From: Symbiodinium natans
Lineage: Eukaryota; Sar; Dinophyceae; Suessiales; Symbiodiniaceae
Assembly: GCA_905221605.1 (NCBI GenBank)
Contig: CAJNDS010000779.1
Location: 1,376,001 to 1,440,000 of the forward strand
Reading direction: 5' to 3'
DNA: 64,000 nt
Shown: piece by piece, positions 11,001-19,660 of the stretch
Position numbering within the stretch: the stretch's first letter is position 1
How the letters are laid out: every line of letters starts with the position of its first letter
Translations under genes and position numbers: made by a program
Notes under the pieces: model-generated
The model's input: the letters and a program-made list of their open reading frames with translations, nothing else
Told to the model about the DNA's origin: nothing
Databases searched by the model: none

Positions 11001-14000
11001 GCACGCTGTGAAAATCAACTGGGTTTCGCTAGAAAGGCTATTTTGCTTGAGAAGAAACATGCCAGGCCAAATTCCCGTGCCAAATGCATGCTGCCTCGAT
11101 TTGGGTGCTGCCTCGATTTTGGGTGCTGCTTCAGCGCGTGGGCTTCGCGCTGAAGCAGCACGCTGAAATTGAGGTGGAACGATACTTGAGGTGGAACGCC
11201 TAGGGAAACCCTTGACCTAAACCCTAAACCCTAAACCCTAAACCCTAAACCCTAACCCTAAACCCTGAACTTGGTGCCCCACTATGCCCAGACACTCCTC
11301 AAGCCCAACCCACCAGGAAGCTTCGTGCATGGCATGCTGTGCCCGGACCTGACGTTCTGCCCGCAAGGGCGCACGTATGAGCTGAAGCCAAAGCTCCTCG
11401 GCCCCACACGTGTCAGAGCTCCTTCTCTGGGCTTCAAAGCAAGAAGGGCTTTGCTTGGGGGAAGTTTTAAGTGGGGGAAAGGAAGGGAACCAGGCTACGT
11501 GTGTGTGCTCTTCCGAATTGACGCTTCTTGTGTTTCTCCTGACGCTGCAGTGGTCCTGGCTCGGCATATCCCGGAGGCTGTCAAACTACCTCCAAAGGCC
11601 TAAGCAATTGCTTCATGTCACGGGCCGATCTGTCGCAGTTTTGGGTTGGGGCTCGTCATGTGTTGCTGCGCTGCAGCTTTGCTTCGTCATCCGAGCTTCC
11701 TTTGTGAACTCAGGGCCGGAGGATGTGTGAGGGTCGTTTCGTGGAGCCATGGCCTGCAGACGGCCGGCGTGACATAGTTTTGTATCTGTACTTGCTCTAT
11801 GATCATGTGCCCCTAAAAGAGAAGTCTCCGTCTGGAGTAACGATGACGTTGCTTCATGTCGCTACCGAGATTCACCGTCACTTCTGCCCACCGACGCATG
11901 CGCCACCGGGCTCTCAACCTCAATCACCCTCCACACACCCCGGAAACATAAGATCCGCCGATTTGGCGAAAGCTGTCAACTTCCACGAAACATCGCGAAA
12001 TCGTGGCAGCGAGATGTCCAAGCCTTCCGCCACGGCACAAACCAGCAAGAGGCTGCATTCGCAATTCCAAAGCAAGAAGAGGACGGTTTTCCTTTCTGCC
12101 CCCCTGCTCCCCGTTGCCACAACATCCTACAACCCAGAACCCTGCCTGCATGCCCACACTCCCACCCCCAAAACTCTTGACGTATGCACAGGCCCCTAAG
12201 CACCACCCTGAACCCCCAAGAATCATCCTGGTCGGGATAATTTCGAATCGTATTCCCTTATGGCCCCCTTTATAATTATGCCATAAGAACCCCCCAAAAC
12301 CCTGTTAATTATTATAATTCAGGCCCCTATAAGAATTCGTAGATCTCTGAGGGACGCCTAGTATATTCCCCAAGTAGTCGGATTCCCTTATAAGAAGGAC
12401 CCCAAGAAGGTACCCCTAATATCGGAAACCCTAAACCCTAAACCCTAGGTCGCTTGCCCATTCTCTGGAGCCCCAGGCTAGGGGTGGCCGACTGCCCTCT
12501 GCTTGGGTGCTCGGGCCTGTCGCGCTTCACGCTCCTCCAGCCGCTGGAATGCGAGTTAACCCTAAACCCTGAACCCTGAACCCTGAACCCTAAACCCTAA
12601 ACCCTAAACCCTAAACCCTAAACCCTAAAACCCTAAAACCCTAAAACCCTAAAACCCTAAACCCTAGCCCTAAACCCTACGAAGAAACTCCTCAGAGCTT
12701 TGGGCGTTGGTGGGTTGAGGGGTTCAGGCTGTGAGAGGACGACCTGAAGGCTCCAATGTAGTTCCTTTTTGGGCTAGGTATAGGGGATTCTCGTGTGCTA
12801 AATACCCCAAAAGAAGTACTACATAGGAGCTTTTGGGTAGAGGGCTTCTTTAGCAGCCAATATCAGTCATCCTCCTTCCCCAAGACTGTTGTGGAGGAGA
12901 GCGGGGTGGGAGCATGCGCCACAAGGCGAGGTGAAGGCTGCTTTGGGTAGATGCGGCTGAAGTCAGTTCCGGCAACCCTAAACCCTAAACCCTAAGGTGC
13001 ATCGACTATCCGAAGAAGAAGGGCTCCATCTCGAGGCAAGAACTGCCCGAGGGCTACCCAGAAGTTCGACCCCCAAGAGGTCTCAGGTGGTTTAGGGCTT
13101 AGGGTTTTGGGTTATGCTGGACCCGTTTTTGGTGTCATTATTAGGGCGGCGACGACTATTTAGGGCGCCCGAAAAGGCACCATGAGTCTGAGAACTGACC
13201 ATCTGCTTAGTTGAGAGTTGCGGCTTTCCACCCTCAACCCACCACCTATCCGCACGCTCTTCATCCCAGTACCTTCTGAAGTCCCTGCGATGCCGTTCGC
13301 CCACCCTGTTCAGGAGTGCAAAAAGCCCCCTGACCCCTGAACCCACCCCGCCTACACCCCATAACGCCTAAACCCTAAACCCTAGCCCTAAACCCTAAAC
13401 CCTAGCCCTAAACCCTGTCGAGGTACAGCCCCGTGGCCCTGTTTCGGGCCATCCTGGCTGGAGATGGGGCTGCGCTTTCGGAGCAGCTGGTGCACCTCCG
13501 GAGGCCACCCAAGTGGGTTGAGCTGGGGTTATAGGGTTTAGGGTTTAGGGCTAGGGTTTAGGGTTGAGGGCTAGGGTTTAGGGGTTCGGGCTTAGGGCTA
13601 GGGCTTAGGGTTTAGGATTTGGGGTCGAGGGGGAAGGGTGGCAGGCAGGAGTTCAGGGCTGCCAGGAACCCGGGCTTTTTGTTCAGGGTTTTTGGCCGTT
13701 TTGGGGGGGTCAATTTTGACATTTTAGGGTTTAGGGTTTCCGAAAATAGGGGTACCCTTCTTCATAATAATAATAATATGAATAATCATCATAATATTCA
13801 AAATTATAGTCATCATAATTTTCACAATAAGAATAATACTAAATAATAATATTAATAATAATCATAATACAAATAATAAGAGTAGTAGGTATAAGAATAT
13901 TCATATATACATGTATATATTAGTAAAATTAGGAAAATATTAGTAAGAATTACAATAATCATAATAGCAATGAGTAAGTAAGTGCGGAAATACATTTAAG

Positions 14001-17000
14001 AAGTCCCCAAGCGATATCACTCTAAGCTAGTGGAAGCCAGGGCCAGCGCAGACCCGCGGCAGAACAACTTCCGGGTCTTTGGCAGCATCTGAGCCGCCGC
14101 CAAGGGTGGAGGGGTCGGATCCTGGGTTTTGGAGTACTATACAATACTGATCATAGTACTAATAATAACAATACTAGTACTCATAATACTAGCTATTACC
14201 TAAAACATATTTGTCATTCTTTCCAAGGTGTATTCCACAGTAGGCGATTTGTTGCAAGCCCACCTGCAGGGGACTCTACCTCGGACCCCTGAGGTGGTAC
14301 CCTTGGATGTGGGGACTTTTTTTGAAATATCTTAATCTTAAGTAATGATCCCTGAGGTACTATGACCCTAACCGAAAACCTTGGCATCGTGGCGTCGTGA
14401 CAGTAAGAAGGCGTCAGCGTGCTTATGTGGTCAGTGCCCTCGTGCGAGTTGCGAAGGCTGGGAGAGAAAGGGCATAGAGAAGGACGCAAGCATCTCAACC
14501 CTCAACCCGCCCTAAACCCCCTGCCAAAGAAGGCGCTGTATACATATGAAGTCCCAATCCCCCGAATGCTGCCCTAAGCCTCCTGGATAAGGCAGCGCAT
14601 GCGACACCGCAGACTCGGATTTGGACGACCTGAAGGAGGCCAAAAGCAATGGGGATGTGAATGGATGTGGAGTCCACACTCTTCGGGTTTAGGGTTTAGG
14701 GTTGGCATGTTCCCCCTTATGCTAGCAGTCCTTCATGGGGATTAATAGTACCCCTCATGATAATCCCGATGAAGGACTGTAAGTATAAGGGGGAAAATTT
14801 CAAGTTTAGGGTCACTAGCCAAGTCAGCCTCGGTCAAGACGGGGCTTTGGAGTACTATACTTTAATACTTGTTGTTTGGCTCTGGGTTCCTATGATTGCT
14901 CCTTATACCTGAAAAGTATATATTTTTTCCAAGGCCTACTCCCAAGGCAGGGAAGATGAGGTGTAGGGTTTAGGGTTGAGGGTTTAGGGTTTAGTGTTCA
15001 GGGTGTGTGACAGATTATTGCTGTCATGTCGGCCGTTGTTATTATTCTGAGCATATATTTATGGGGCTTGGAACTATGTTCTCGTACTTCTGACCCAGTT
15101 TAGGCCATTGTAACTCTAAAGCTAGGGCCCCCCCTCACTGGAGTTGTAACCCTAAATTTCACGGCGCCCGGTCTGTGGGTCTCTGAAAATAGGGGTACCC
15201 TTTTGGGGGTTTCCTATTTTGGGGTATGTAATGGGCACCCTAAACCCTAGACCTAGTTTGTGTTAGCTACCCTAGCCAGTGGCTTGCAGTGAACAGGTGC
15301 ACGAGGTTATTGAACCCTATCCCTAAACCTATTCTGGGTTTTGGAGTACTATACTTTAATACTTTTTTTGGTTCTGGGTTCCTATTCTAGTTACTTATAC
15401 CTAAAAAGTATACTTTTTTTCCAGGGTCTACTCCAAAGGTGGGTATTGTGGCAAATGCCCATTCGCACGGAATCCCCCGGAAATTCGAAAGCCCGCAGCC
15501 CGCTCGCATGTCTCCGTCCTGGGCCTATGAAATCCCGAACCCCGGGCATGGCAAACCGGCAAACCCTACGTCCCTAGAAGGGATTTAGGGTTTAGGGTGT
15601 AGGGTTCAGGGTTTAAGCATTCAGGCATTTAGGGTTTAGGGTTTAGGGTTTAGGGTTTAGGGCTGAACTGAGCCCATAACCCCCCAAAACCCTCCACAAG
15701 TCCCTTAAAACCCCGAGAGTCCAGAAACGGCCCTGCAAGCCTTTCTCCCAGGTGGGGGTTCCGAAAATAAGAAGGACCCCTAAGAAAAAAAAACACCCAA
15801 ATAGTCAGATTCCTGTATAAGAAGGACCCCAAGAAGGTACCCCGAATTTCGGAAGCCCTAAACCCTAAACCCTAAACCCTAAACCCTAAACCCTAAACCC
15901 CTTCTCCCAGGTTCTGCTGCACGCCAGGGGCGCCTTCGCGAAGATCCGGGCCCTGGGGCTTCTTGCCTCGGGCGCGGCCGTGGAGGAAGCAGCCCAGGAC
16001 TTTGGCTTGAAAGGGTTTAGGGTTTAGGGTTTAGGGTTTCGGGTTTAGGGTTTAGGGTTCTTTAGGGTTTAATTAGGGTTTAGTGTTTAGGGTCTAGGGT
16101 TTAGGGCGCAGGAGGTAGAGGCCCATTTCCTCAACTCTGAAGGAGGGGTTTTAGGGTTTAGGGCCTTAGGGTTTAGCGTGCGACTAGCTCCTGCTCAGGC
16201 CCCCGAAAGCCTCAGAACCCAAGCATCTTGAGTCCTTCGTCATACTACATTGCAAGTTCTCAAAATGATGGGCCCTTCTTGGATGCCCGAAATAAGAAGA
16301 GGGGCCGCCTTAGAATAAGGACCCTAAAAGAGACCCCAAATTTTAGAGAAATCACCAGATCCCCTTTGCGAGAACCAGGTTCCCTGAAGGCGAAAGAGCT
16401 GCGAACTTCCCGAGCCGAAATGTTGCGGGTTGGGGGTTTGAGGGTTTAGGGTCTTAAACCCTCAACCCTAAACCCTAAACCCTAAACCCTAAACCCTAAA
16501 CCCTAAACCCTAAACCCTAAACCCTAAACCCCAACCCCTAAATCCGAAACCTCAGGGTCCCGTCTTCCCAGGAGCTCTATGTGGACGCTGGCTGCCCGAA
16601 GCAAATCGACCCGGAGGTGGGATCTGAAGAAAATAGGATTGTATAAGGACACCCTGTAGGTTCCCCGCGCCCTAAACCCTAAACCCTAAACCCTTAAACC
16701 CTAAACCCTAAACCCTAACCCCTAAACCCTAAACCCTAACCCTAAAAGCCAAATTCACGGTGCAAAAGAGGTAGCCGCCCCCCCCCCCCCCCCCCCCCCC
16801 TTTTTTTCGTTTTGTTGCGCAGGTTGCCCCGGAACTTGCTTTTGAGTTTGGGAAGGGGACGTTCGGAGTTGGGTTCACGGGCTTGTTTCTTCTTTTTGGG
16901 GTTTAGGGTTTGGCGGTTTAGGGTTCAGGGTTTAGGGGGGGGAGGGGGTTCTGTTTTGCTGTTTTGGCGTATTCTTGTCCAGGATGGTCGTGAACAATGC

Positions 17001-18415
17001 TCCCAATTCCAATCCTAAAGAGGGTTGCTGGAGTTAGGAGTTTAAGGGCACCTTCTGCGCATTGGATGCTCTTGATCACCTGGGACTTGTTGTTTCCAAT
17101 GCACTAAACCCTCAACCCTTTTTGAACAAGGTCCTCGTTGAAACACCCTAGAGCCCTAGACCCTAAACCCCAAACCCTAAACCCTGAACCCTAAACCCTA
17201 AACCTACACCTTATACCCTAAACCCTAAACCCTAAGCCCTAAACCCCAAACCCCAAACCCCAAACCCTAAACCCTAAACCCTAAACCCGAAACCCTAAAC
17301 CCTAAACCCTAAACCCTACCTACCGAAGCCCTGCCTGCCTTGCGCGAGTGTGAGAGTCGAAGCCCTAAACCCCAAACCCTAAAGCCCTCGGCTGGGGATG
17401 TTCCCCCTTAATTGTACCAGGAGTCCTGAATAGGGACTCTAATGGGGAGTACTATAATCCCTATAAAGAACTGTTAGTATAAGGGGGAACAACCCTAAAC
17501 CAGGTCTTCCACAAAGCCTGCTCTGAGTGTGGCTTCTCATTGCTCCAGCGCCTGGAGGGGGAGGACGACGAGGCGGGCGTTGAGCTGGTTCCTCAGGCTG
17601 CACCTAGCAAGCTTAGAGGGTTTAGGGTTTAGGGTTATGGTTTAGGGTTGAGCCACAAGGCGTGAGGACCCAAAATGGATTACAATTGGACCAAACGTTG
17701 GGAGGTGTCGAGATCTCCTGGAAGCTGACAGAAGTTCCAAAGTCGTTATACCTGGCCCCAGTCGAACCCAAATCTTGCCGCATGCCATTTAACCAGAAGT
17801 CAAGGTTCGGCAGGCCTACGAGGACCCTCGGAATATTTGGACTGCGTCTTTTTGTCTTGATTCGTAAGACAATATCCTGATCCATCAGGTCGGAAGAACA
17901 AACTGGCTTCTTTGGGTTTTGTCTTCCAGTCTACAGGCTCTTGACCTCAACCGCCCCAATGCTCCCCACGTTGAACTCAGGACCTCCGTGCTGATTGGGG
18001 CCTGGCGCTGTTCCTGCTGGGCCGGTCCATGCAAGACGCATCGCTGATTGTGAACGTGCGTAGAGTCCAGCCTGGGGAGCGCGTGGAGTCGTTTCACTTG
18101 CTGCGGTACCAGGAGGTAGGTGCGGCGCGGCAGCTGATGGGGCGCGTGACCATCATCGACACCGACATAAAGCCTGCAGATCGTGTGCCGCAGTACGCGA
18201 GGACGCTGCAGGAGTACTGCAGCCACCAGCATGTGGAGCACCTGCGAGCATTCCTGCAGTCTGGTCAGACCCTGGACGAGAGCTTGTCCAGCGTGCAGTC
18301 TCTTGTAGACCAGTCCCCCAGTCTCGGAGACTCAGTCCACGCAGACCGGATTGCAACAACAGGGGATGCAGCTGTACCCAAGCAAATAGGCCCCAAGCAG
18401 TGCAGGTGCACTTAA
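7767..18415 (+). CDS. IPK1: Inositol-pentakisphosphate 2-kinase gene (IPK1 family), whole span
   Basis: IPK1 phosphorylates the 2-position of inositol pentakisphosphate with ATP to make phytate (InsP6). Family landmarks appear in order on one strand: W-x-Y...EGGMNMILRYKG and LVLRLRK (7767-8079), FQRAVLQPILE (8371), EGYVAFG (8767), EVSAAALERL...PQW (9231), CPDLTF...YELKPKLLG (11292), YSPVALF (13433), DPRQNNFRVF (14030), and SLIV plus VTIIDTDIKP (17981). They match the plant and animal pattern (EGGANLVL, VIIPLLG, VEIKPK, QNNFRVF, SIMI, DLDLKP). About 20 small exons are spread over 10.6 kb, with telomere arrays and inverted-repeat elements in the introns. Some neighbouring predicted exons do not join in phase, so boundaries are wrong or exons are missing. 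Confidence 0.65.
8371..8404 (+). CDS. IPK1: IPK1 exon
   Basis: After CACTTTCAG the frame reads RAVLQPILETQ, matching the family segment YVKNVIIPLLG / FGKNVMKEFLG. Donor GTCGCT. Phase with the first exon is not reconciled, so a small exon between them may be missing. Confidence 0.5.
8767..8793 (+). CDS. IPK1: IPK1 exon
   Basis: After CCAG the frame reads EGYVAFGSL, comparable to NYVHYGEVV and KHVDAGVRV in known IPK1. Donor GTGGAC. Very short, so tentative by itself. Confidence 0.4.
8844..8932. mobile_element. Family C inverted-repeat element
   Basis: Left TGCAATGCAGTTCCTTTTTT, right AGTACTACATAGGAGC. Other copies at 12744-12832 and 27551-27624 share both ends. Confidence 0.5.
9231..9290 (+). 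CDS. IPK1: IPK1 exon
   Basis: Exactly 20 codons between GTTTCGTCAG and GTATAG. It reads EVSAAALERLNVEPGPQWLE, comparable to VSVSKEFLECV...RPLWR in the plant enzyme. Strong splice signals. Confidence 0.55.
9481..9575 (+). CDS. Exon candidate within the kinase gene
   Basis: Open frame SPRALRRLDKALEPPSLKPV and on to EERLR, after AAG and before GTTCTA. A telomere block and GA repeat precede it. No specific IPK1 match was seen. Confidence 0.4.
9599..9677. mobile_element. Family B element, right end replaced by telomere repeat
   Basis: GATGCTTCCCCTTACACTAA, CAGTCCTTAATAGGG and GTTAAGGACTGTTA match family B. Where the right terminal repeat should continue, CCCTAAACCCC begins instead. Confidence 0.55.
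9779..9825 (+). CDS. Exon candidate within the kinase gene
   Basis: Between GTCGCCAG and GTGCCG the frame reads DPEVQQKRRPERLSAK. Natural composition; function not identified. Confidence 0.4.
9875..10235. repeat. Variant telomere-like array (GGCTTAGGG type)
   Basis: About 40 units of GGCTTAGGG, GGGCTTAGG and related forms, with higher-order repetition (blocks around 9955-10020 recur near 10060-10125). It is a homogenised derivative of the telomere motif with C for T. Confidence 0.85.
10515..10570 (+). CDS. IPK1-region exon candidate
   Basis: After CCTGGCAG the frame reads GDGLCMHRFMMLTPHTGA, donor GTTCGG. It sits just before the ELKPK exon, where IPK1 has a variable linker. Confidence 0.45.
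10755..10825 (+). CDS. IPK1-region exon candidate
   Basis: Between TGCTGAG and GTCAGC the frame reads PKKSFKRASRQMAQALYEPK and CPTG. No motif is recognised, but composition and splice signals are good. Confidence 0.4.
10900..11000. repeat. Long palindromic element, copy 1
   Basis: TGCTGCTTCAGCGCG, a short loop GTGGGCTT, then CGCGCTGAAGCAGCA form a near-perfect stem of about 15 base pairs, flanked by CCTCGATTTTGGG and AAATTGAGGTGGAAC. Copy 2 is at 11090-11196. Confidence 0.75.
11090..11196. repeat. Long palindromic element, copy 2
   Basis: Nearly identical to the copy at 10900-11000, including the stem and both flanks, so the whole ~100-base unit was duplicated with about 90 bases of unrelated DNA between. 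Confidence 0.75.
11215..11270. repeat. Telomere array (CCCTAAA)
   Basis: About seven CCCTAAA units directly upstream of the ELKPK exon. Confidence 0.85.
11292..11409 (+). CDS. IPK1: IPK1 exon with ELKPK motif
   Basis: After GCCCAG the frame reads TLLKPNPPGSFVHGMLCPDL, TFCPQGRTYELKPKLLGPT, ending before GTGTCA. CPDLTF...YELKPK corresponds to the LPNLTR / NDHSLF segment followed by the signature VEIKPKCGF, whose E and K residues help bind substrate in the family. This is the strongest single motif in the window. The open frame extends upstream to 11272, so the acceptor could lie a little earlier. Confidence 0.65.
11410..12227. other. Long unspliced-looking stretch, coding unclear
   Basis: Several overlapping frames are open on both strands (for example + 11723-12199 and - 11924-12226). 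A GCTGCAG acceptor at 11550 precedes WSWLGISRRLSNYLQR, which might be another kinase exon, but no donor supports it. Confidence 0.3.
12228..12430. mobile_element. Family I element followed by inverted family E relic
   Basis: ATTTCGAATCGTATTCCCTT with a downstream AATTCAGGCCCCTATAAG is family I. The following TCGGATTCCCTTATAAG...GGACCCCAAGAAGGTACC is the reverse orientation of family E. Confidence 0.45.
12493..12543 (-). CDS. Minus-strand exon candidate inside the kinase gene
   Basis: Read on the minus strand: CGCATTCCAG, then exactly 17 codons RLEEREARQARAPKQRA, then GTCGGC. Splice signals and charged, helix-prone composition are good, but it opposes every neighbouring exon, so it may be coincidence. 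The + strand is also open here. Confidence 0.35.
12558..12678. repeat. Telomere array (CCCTAAA and CCCTAAAA)
   Basis: About 15 units, shifting from CCCTAAA to CCCTAAAA and back. Confidence 0.9.
12744..12832. mobile_element. Family C inverted-repeat element
   Basis: CTGAAGGCTCCAATGTAGTT at the left, AGTACTACATAGGAGC at the right. Confidence 0.6.
12997..13079 (+). CDS. IPK1-region exon with telomere-derived acceptor
   Basis: The CCCTAAACCCTAAACCCTAAG run ends exactly at the acceptor. The frame then reads CIDYPKKKGSISRQELPEGY and PEVRPPR before GTCTCA. It lies between the ELKPK and YSPVALF exons; no close match to a known IPK1 segment. Confidence 0.5.
13433..13512 (+). CDS. IPK1: IPK1 exon (YSPVALF)
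   Basis: After TCGAG the frame reads YSPVALFRAILAGDGAALSE, QLVHLRRPP. It corresponds to the YDPLDLFSG / YCPLDLYSG...AIKALY segment. Donor GTGGGT at 13513 (or GTTGAG at 13517). Confidence 0.55.
13750..13985. repeat. AT-rich island
   Basis: AATAATAAT/CATAAT-rich simple sequence with no coding potential, embedded in a kinase intron. Confidence 0.7.
14030..14074 (+). CDS. IPK1: IPK1 exon (NNFRVF)
   Basis: The frame VEARASADPRQNNFR continues VFG in the genome; PQNNFRVF is a well-known block of plant IPK1. The donor is probably GTCTTT right after the R codon, which would put VF in the next exon. The frame otherwise reaches TGA at 14090. Confidence 0.6.
14132..14226. mobile_element. Family D element
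   Basis: TTTTGGAGTACTATACAATA at the left and TTTCCAAGGTGTATTCCA at the right. Copies at 14853-14946 and 15330-15436 share these ends. Confidence 0.5.
14396..14500 (+). CDS. Cysteine-rich open frame, weak exon candidate
   Basis: Frame KKASACLCGQCPRASCEGWE, four cysteines with C-x-C-x-x-C spacing. A minus-strand frame (14214-14498) is also open. Not assigned to the kinase. Confidence 0.25.
14613..14656 (+). CDS. IPK1-region exon candidate
   Basis: After ACACCGCAG the frame reads DSDLDDLKEAKSNGD, donor GTGAAT. Acidic linker-like sequence. Confidence 0.4.
14705..14800. mobile_element. Family B inverted-repeat element
   Basis: Full copy: TGTTCCCCCTTATGCTAGCA, CAGTCCTTCATGGGG, GATGAAGGACTGTAAG, TATAAGGGGGAAAA. 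A TTTAGGG block abuts the left end. Confidence 0.65.
14853..14946. mobile_element. Family D element
   Basis: TTTGGAGTACTATACTTTAA to TTTTTTCCAAGGCCTACTCC. Confidence 0.6.
15330..15436. mobile_element. Family D element
   Basis: TTTTGGAGTACTATACTTTA to TTTTTTCCAGGGTCTACTCC, close to the copy 480 bases upstream. Confidence 0.6.
15765..15910. mobile_element. Inverted family E relic plus telomere array
   Basis: Family E in reverse (AAGGACCCCAAGAAGGTACC) ends at TTTCGGAAG and passes straight into six CCCTAAA units that lead up to the next acceptor. Confidence 0.5.
15911..16014 (+). CDS. IPK1: IPK1-region exon ending at a telomere-array donor
   Basis: After CTTCTCCCAG the frame reads VLLHARGAFAKIRALGLLAS, GAAVEEAAQDFGLK. 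Position and hydrophobic pattern suit the helix before the LDIEG segment of IPK1. The exon ends AAAGG and the donor is GTTTAG of a TTTAGGG array. Confidence 0.55.
16015..16107. repeat. Telomere array (TTTAGGG, degenerate)
   Basis: About 12 units with single-base variants, starting at the splice donor. Confidence 0.85.
16112..16147 (+). CDS. IPK1: IPK1-region exon candidate
   Basis: Twelve codons EVEAHFLNSEGG between GGCGCAG and GTTTTAGGG. Flanked on both sides by telomere repeat; the donor is again telomere-like. Confidence 0.5.
16440..16535. repeat. Head-to-head telomere junction and CCCTAAA array
   Basis: GGGTTTAGGGTCTTAAACCC joins TTTAGGG to CCCTAAA almost base to base, followed by about nine CCCTAAA units. 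This arrangement resembles a telomere-telomere fusion. Confidence 0.8.
16572..16616 (+). CDS. IPK1: IPK1-region exon
   Basis: Exactly 15 codons ELYVDAGCPKQIDPE between CTTCCCAG and GTGGGA. Excellent splice signals. Confidence 0.6.
16774..16807. repeat. Poly-C then poly-T tract upstream of an acceptor
   Basis: About 26 C and 7 T, ending 15 bases before the GCGCAG acceptor at 16822; it may serve as the polypyrimidine tract. Confidence 0.6.
16823..16867 (+). CDS. IPK1: IPK1-region exon
   Basis: Fifteen codons VAPELAFEFGKGTFG between TTGCGCAG and GTTGGG. Confidence 0.5.
17160..17325. repeat. Telomere array (CCCTAAA, degenerate)
   Basis: Roughly 20 CCCTAAA/CCCCAAA/CCCTGAA units. A family M motif (TTGCGCGAGTGTGAGAGTCG) follows at 17338-17360. 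Confidence 0.85.
17396..17492. mobile_element. Family B inverted-repeat element
   Basis: GATGTTCCCCCTTAATTGTA to CTGTTAGTATAAGGGGGAAC, full length. Confidence 0.65.
17504..17619 (+). CDS. IPK1: IPK1-region exon, telomere signals on both sides
   Basis: The acceptor is the end of CCCTAAACCAG and the donor is GTTTAG of a TTTAGGG run. Between them the frame reads VFHKACSECGFSLLQRLEGE, DDEAGVELVPQAAPSKLR. Clear coding composition. Confidence 0.6.
17640..17930 (+). CDS. Open frame between kinase exons, unresolved
   Basis: Opposite-strand frames overlap (17662-17880 + and 17622-17885 -). One + reading after GTTCGGCAG gives AYEDPRNIW, which could be an exon. Not assigned. Confidence 0.25.
17981..18415 (+). 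CDS. IPK1: IPK1 C-terminal exon
   Basis: After GAACTCAG: DLRADWGLALFLLGRSMQDA, SLIVNVRRVQPGERVESF, then MGRVTIIDTDIKPADRVPQY, ARTLQEYC, and a variable tail to TAA-type stop at 18413. SLIV and VTIIDTDIKP...Y match SIMI and V-x-x-LDLDLKP...Y at the family C-terminus, where the aspartates contribute to the active site. This is the longest uninterrupted coding exon of the gene. A tail of about 60 residues extends past the known homologous end. Confidence 0.7.
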   Translation, partial: DLRADWGLALFLLGRSMQDASLIVNVRRVQPGERVESFHLLRYQEVGAARQLMGRVTIIDTDIKPADRVPQYARTLQEYCSHQHVEHLRAFLQSGQTLDESLSSVQSLVDQSPSLGDSVHADRIATTGDAAVPKQIGPKQCRCT

Positions 18416-18538
18416 ATGCTGGGACCCCAGATCCGTCTTTTTTGGGGGGCACCCTAATCCCTAAACCCTAAACTTTACACTCCTAAACCGAGTGTGGAGG
18501 GACAAACGCACTGAAGCGCCCCATCGCTTGTGAGACAG

Positions 18539-18587
18539 GCGTTGAACCGCGCGTACGAGCTGGAAGCCATGAAGGACCCTGCGGGGC
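18539..18587 (+). CDS. Exon candidate of next gene, GTTTAG donor
   Basis: After GAGACAG the frame reads ALNRAYELEAMKDPAG; the exon ends GGGGC and the donor GTTTAGGG is telomere repeat. Unknown function. Confidence 0.55.
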
Positions 18588-18992
18588 GTTTAGGGTTTTA
18601 GGGTTTAGGGTTTAGGGTCTAGGGTTTAGGGAGAGCCCTGGAGCAAAAAGGGTTTAGGGTTGAGGGTTGCTGCATTTCGCTGTTGTCCTTCCCTTCAGCC
18701 CGCCCAAGCCCCGAAATTCCGAAGTCCTTAAACTAAAGACTTTGGTCTACAGTACCTAGCCGGGCGGCAGAACATTCAATCGCTCCGAGTTACGAGCGAC
18801 GGTACCCCTTGACACATAGCCTTTGTGTTCTGTCAGGGGGAGAGGGAGAGGTGTGCTATGTGAACTCGTGGCTAGATAGCAGCAAGGGCTAAACAAAATT
18901 GTTCCCCGCGAAATGCTGATGAGCTTATACACGGCTTTGGGACCCATCTGCGCCTTTCAGGACCCTAAACCCTAAACCCTGGAGCCCCCCAG

Positions 18993-19047
18993 GATGCCTG
19001 GGACCTTGTGACCCTTCTGGAGGCCGTATGGGCTCTTGCTCCGGGGG
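18993..19047 (+). CDS. Exon candidate
   Basis: After CCCCAG the frame reads DAWDLVTLLEAVWALAPG, followed by GTTTGGGATTTAGGG. Helical, hydrophobic. Confidence 0.55.
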
Positions 19048-19056
19048 GTTTGGGAT

Positions 19057-19266
19057 TTAGGGTTTAGGGTTGGCGGAGTCAGGGGTCACATACTCGCAGG
19101 CCTCCTCACTCACATGCGCTCGCGAGCGCACCAGCATCGCCCCGCTCGGAAAAATTTGTTGTTTGTAGTGCTCAAGGCCCACGGCGCTGCTTTTGCCTGC
19201 GAGTATGAACATAGACGTCTTTTTCCAACACGATAGGGTAAGCTGGTCACGCCAGGCATAGGTCAC
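19057..19266. other. Overlapping opposite-strand frames, unassigned
   Basis: Both + (19036-19236) and - (19057-19266) are open; a GCAG acceptor at 19100 could start a + exon. No motif. Confidence 0.25.
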
Positions 19267-19449
19267 TTGGAACCCTAAACCCGAAACCCGAAACCCTAAA
19301 ACCGTAAACCCTAAACCCTAAACCCTAAACCCTAAAACCTAACCCCCCCCCCCCCCCCCCGCAACGCTGGAAGTAAAGGACATGAGTTGCCTCATCTGGC
19401 CCCGTGGGCTTAGTACAGCTGTCTCGTGTTGATTTTCCATGGAGTGTGT

Positions 19450-19660
19450 TGTACCCCTTATAAGGTTCCCCTTAATATGTTCCTAGGTCCTAGGTTGTAC
19501 CCCTTAAGGTTCCCCTTAAGATGCTCCTAGGTTGTACCCCCTAAGGTTCCCCTTAAGATGCTCCTAATATACGGCCCTTAGACCACCTTAACGATTCTGT
19601 AACAAGCCCCCCCAAAGCCCAAGGGTACAACCATAAGGGTTCAAGGTACAACCATAGAGG
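19450..19660. mobile_element. Repeat with internal direct duplication
   Basis: TTGTACCCCTTAAGGTTCCC and CTTAAGATGCTCCTA are repeated two to three times (19452, 19494, 19532), with an inverse-like right part (AAGGTACAACCATA) near 19620-19655. Probably an inverted-repeat element with a duplicated arm. Confidence 0.5.
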
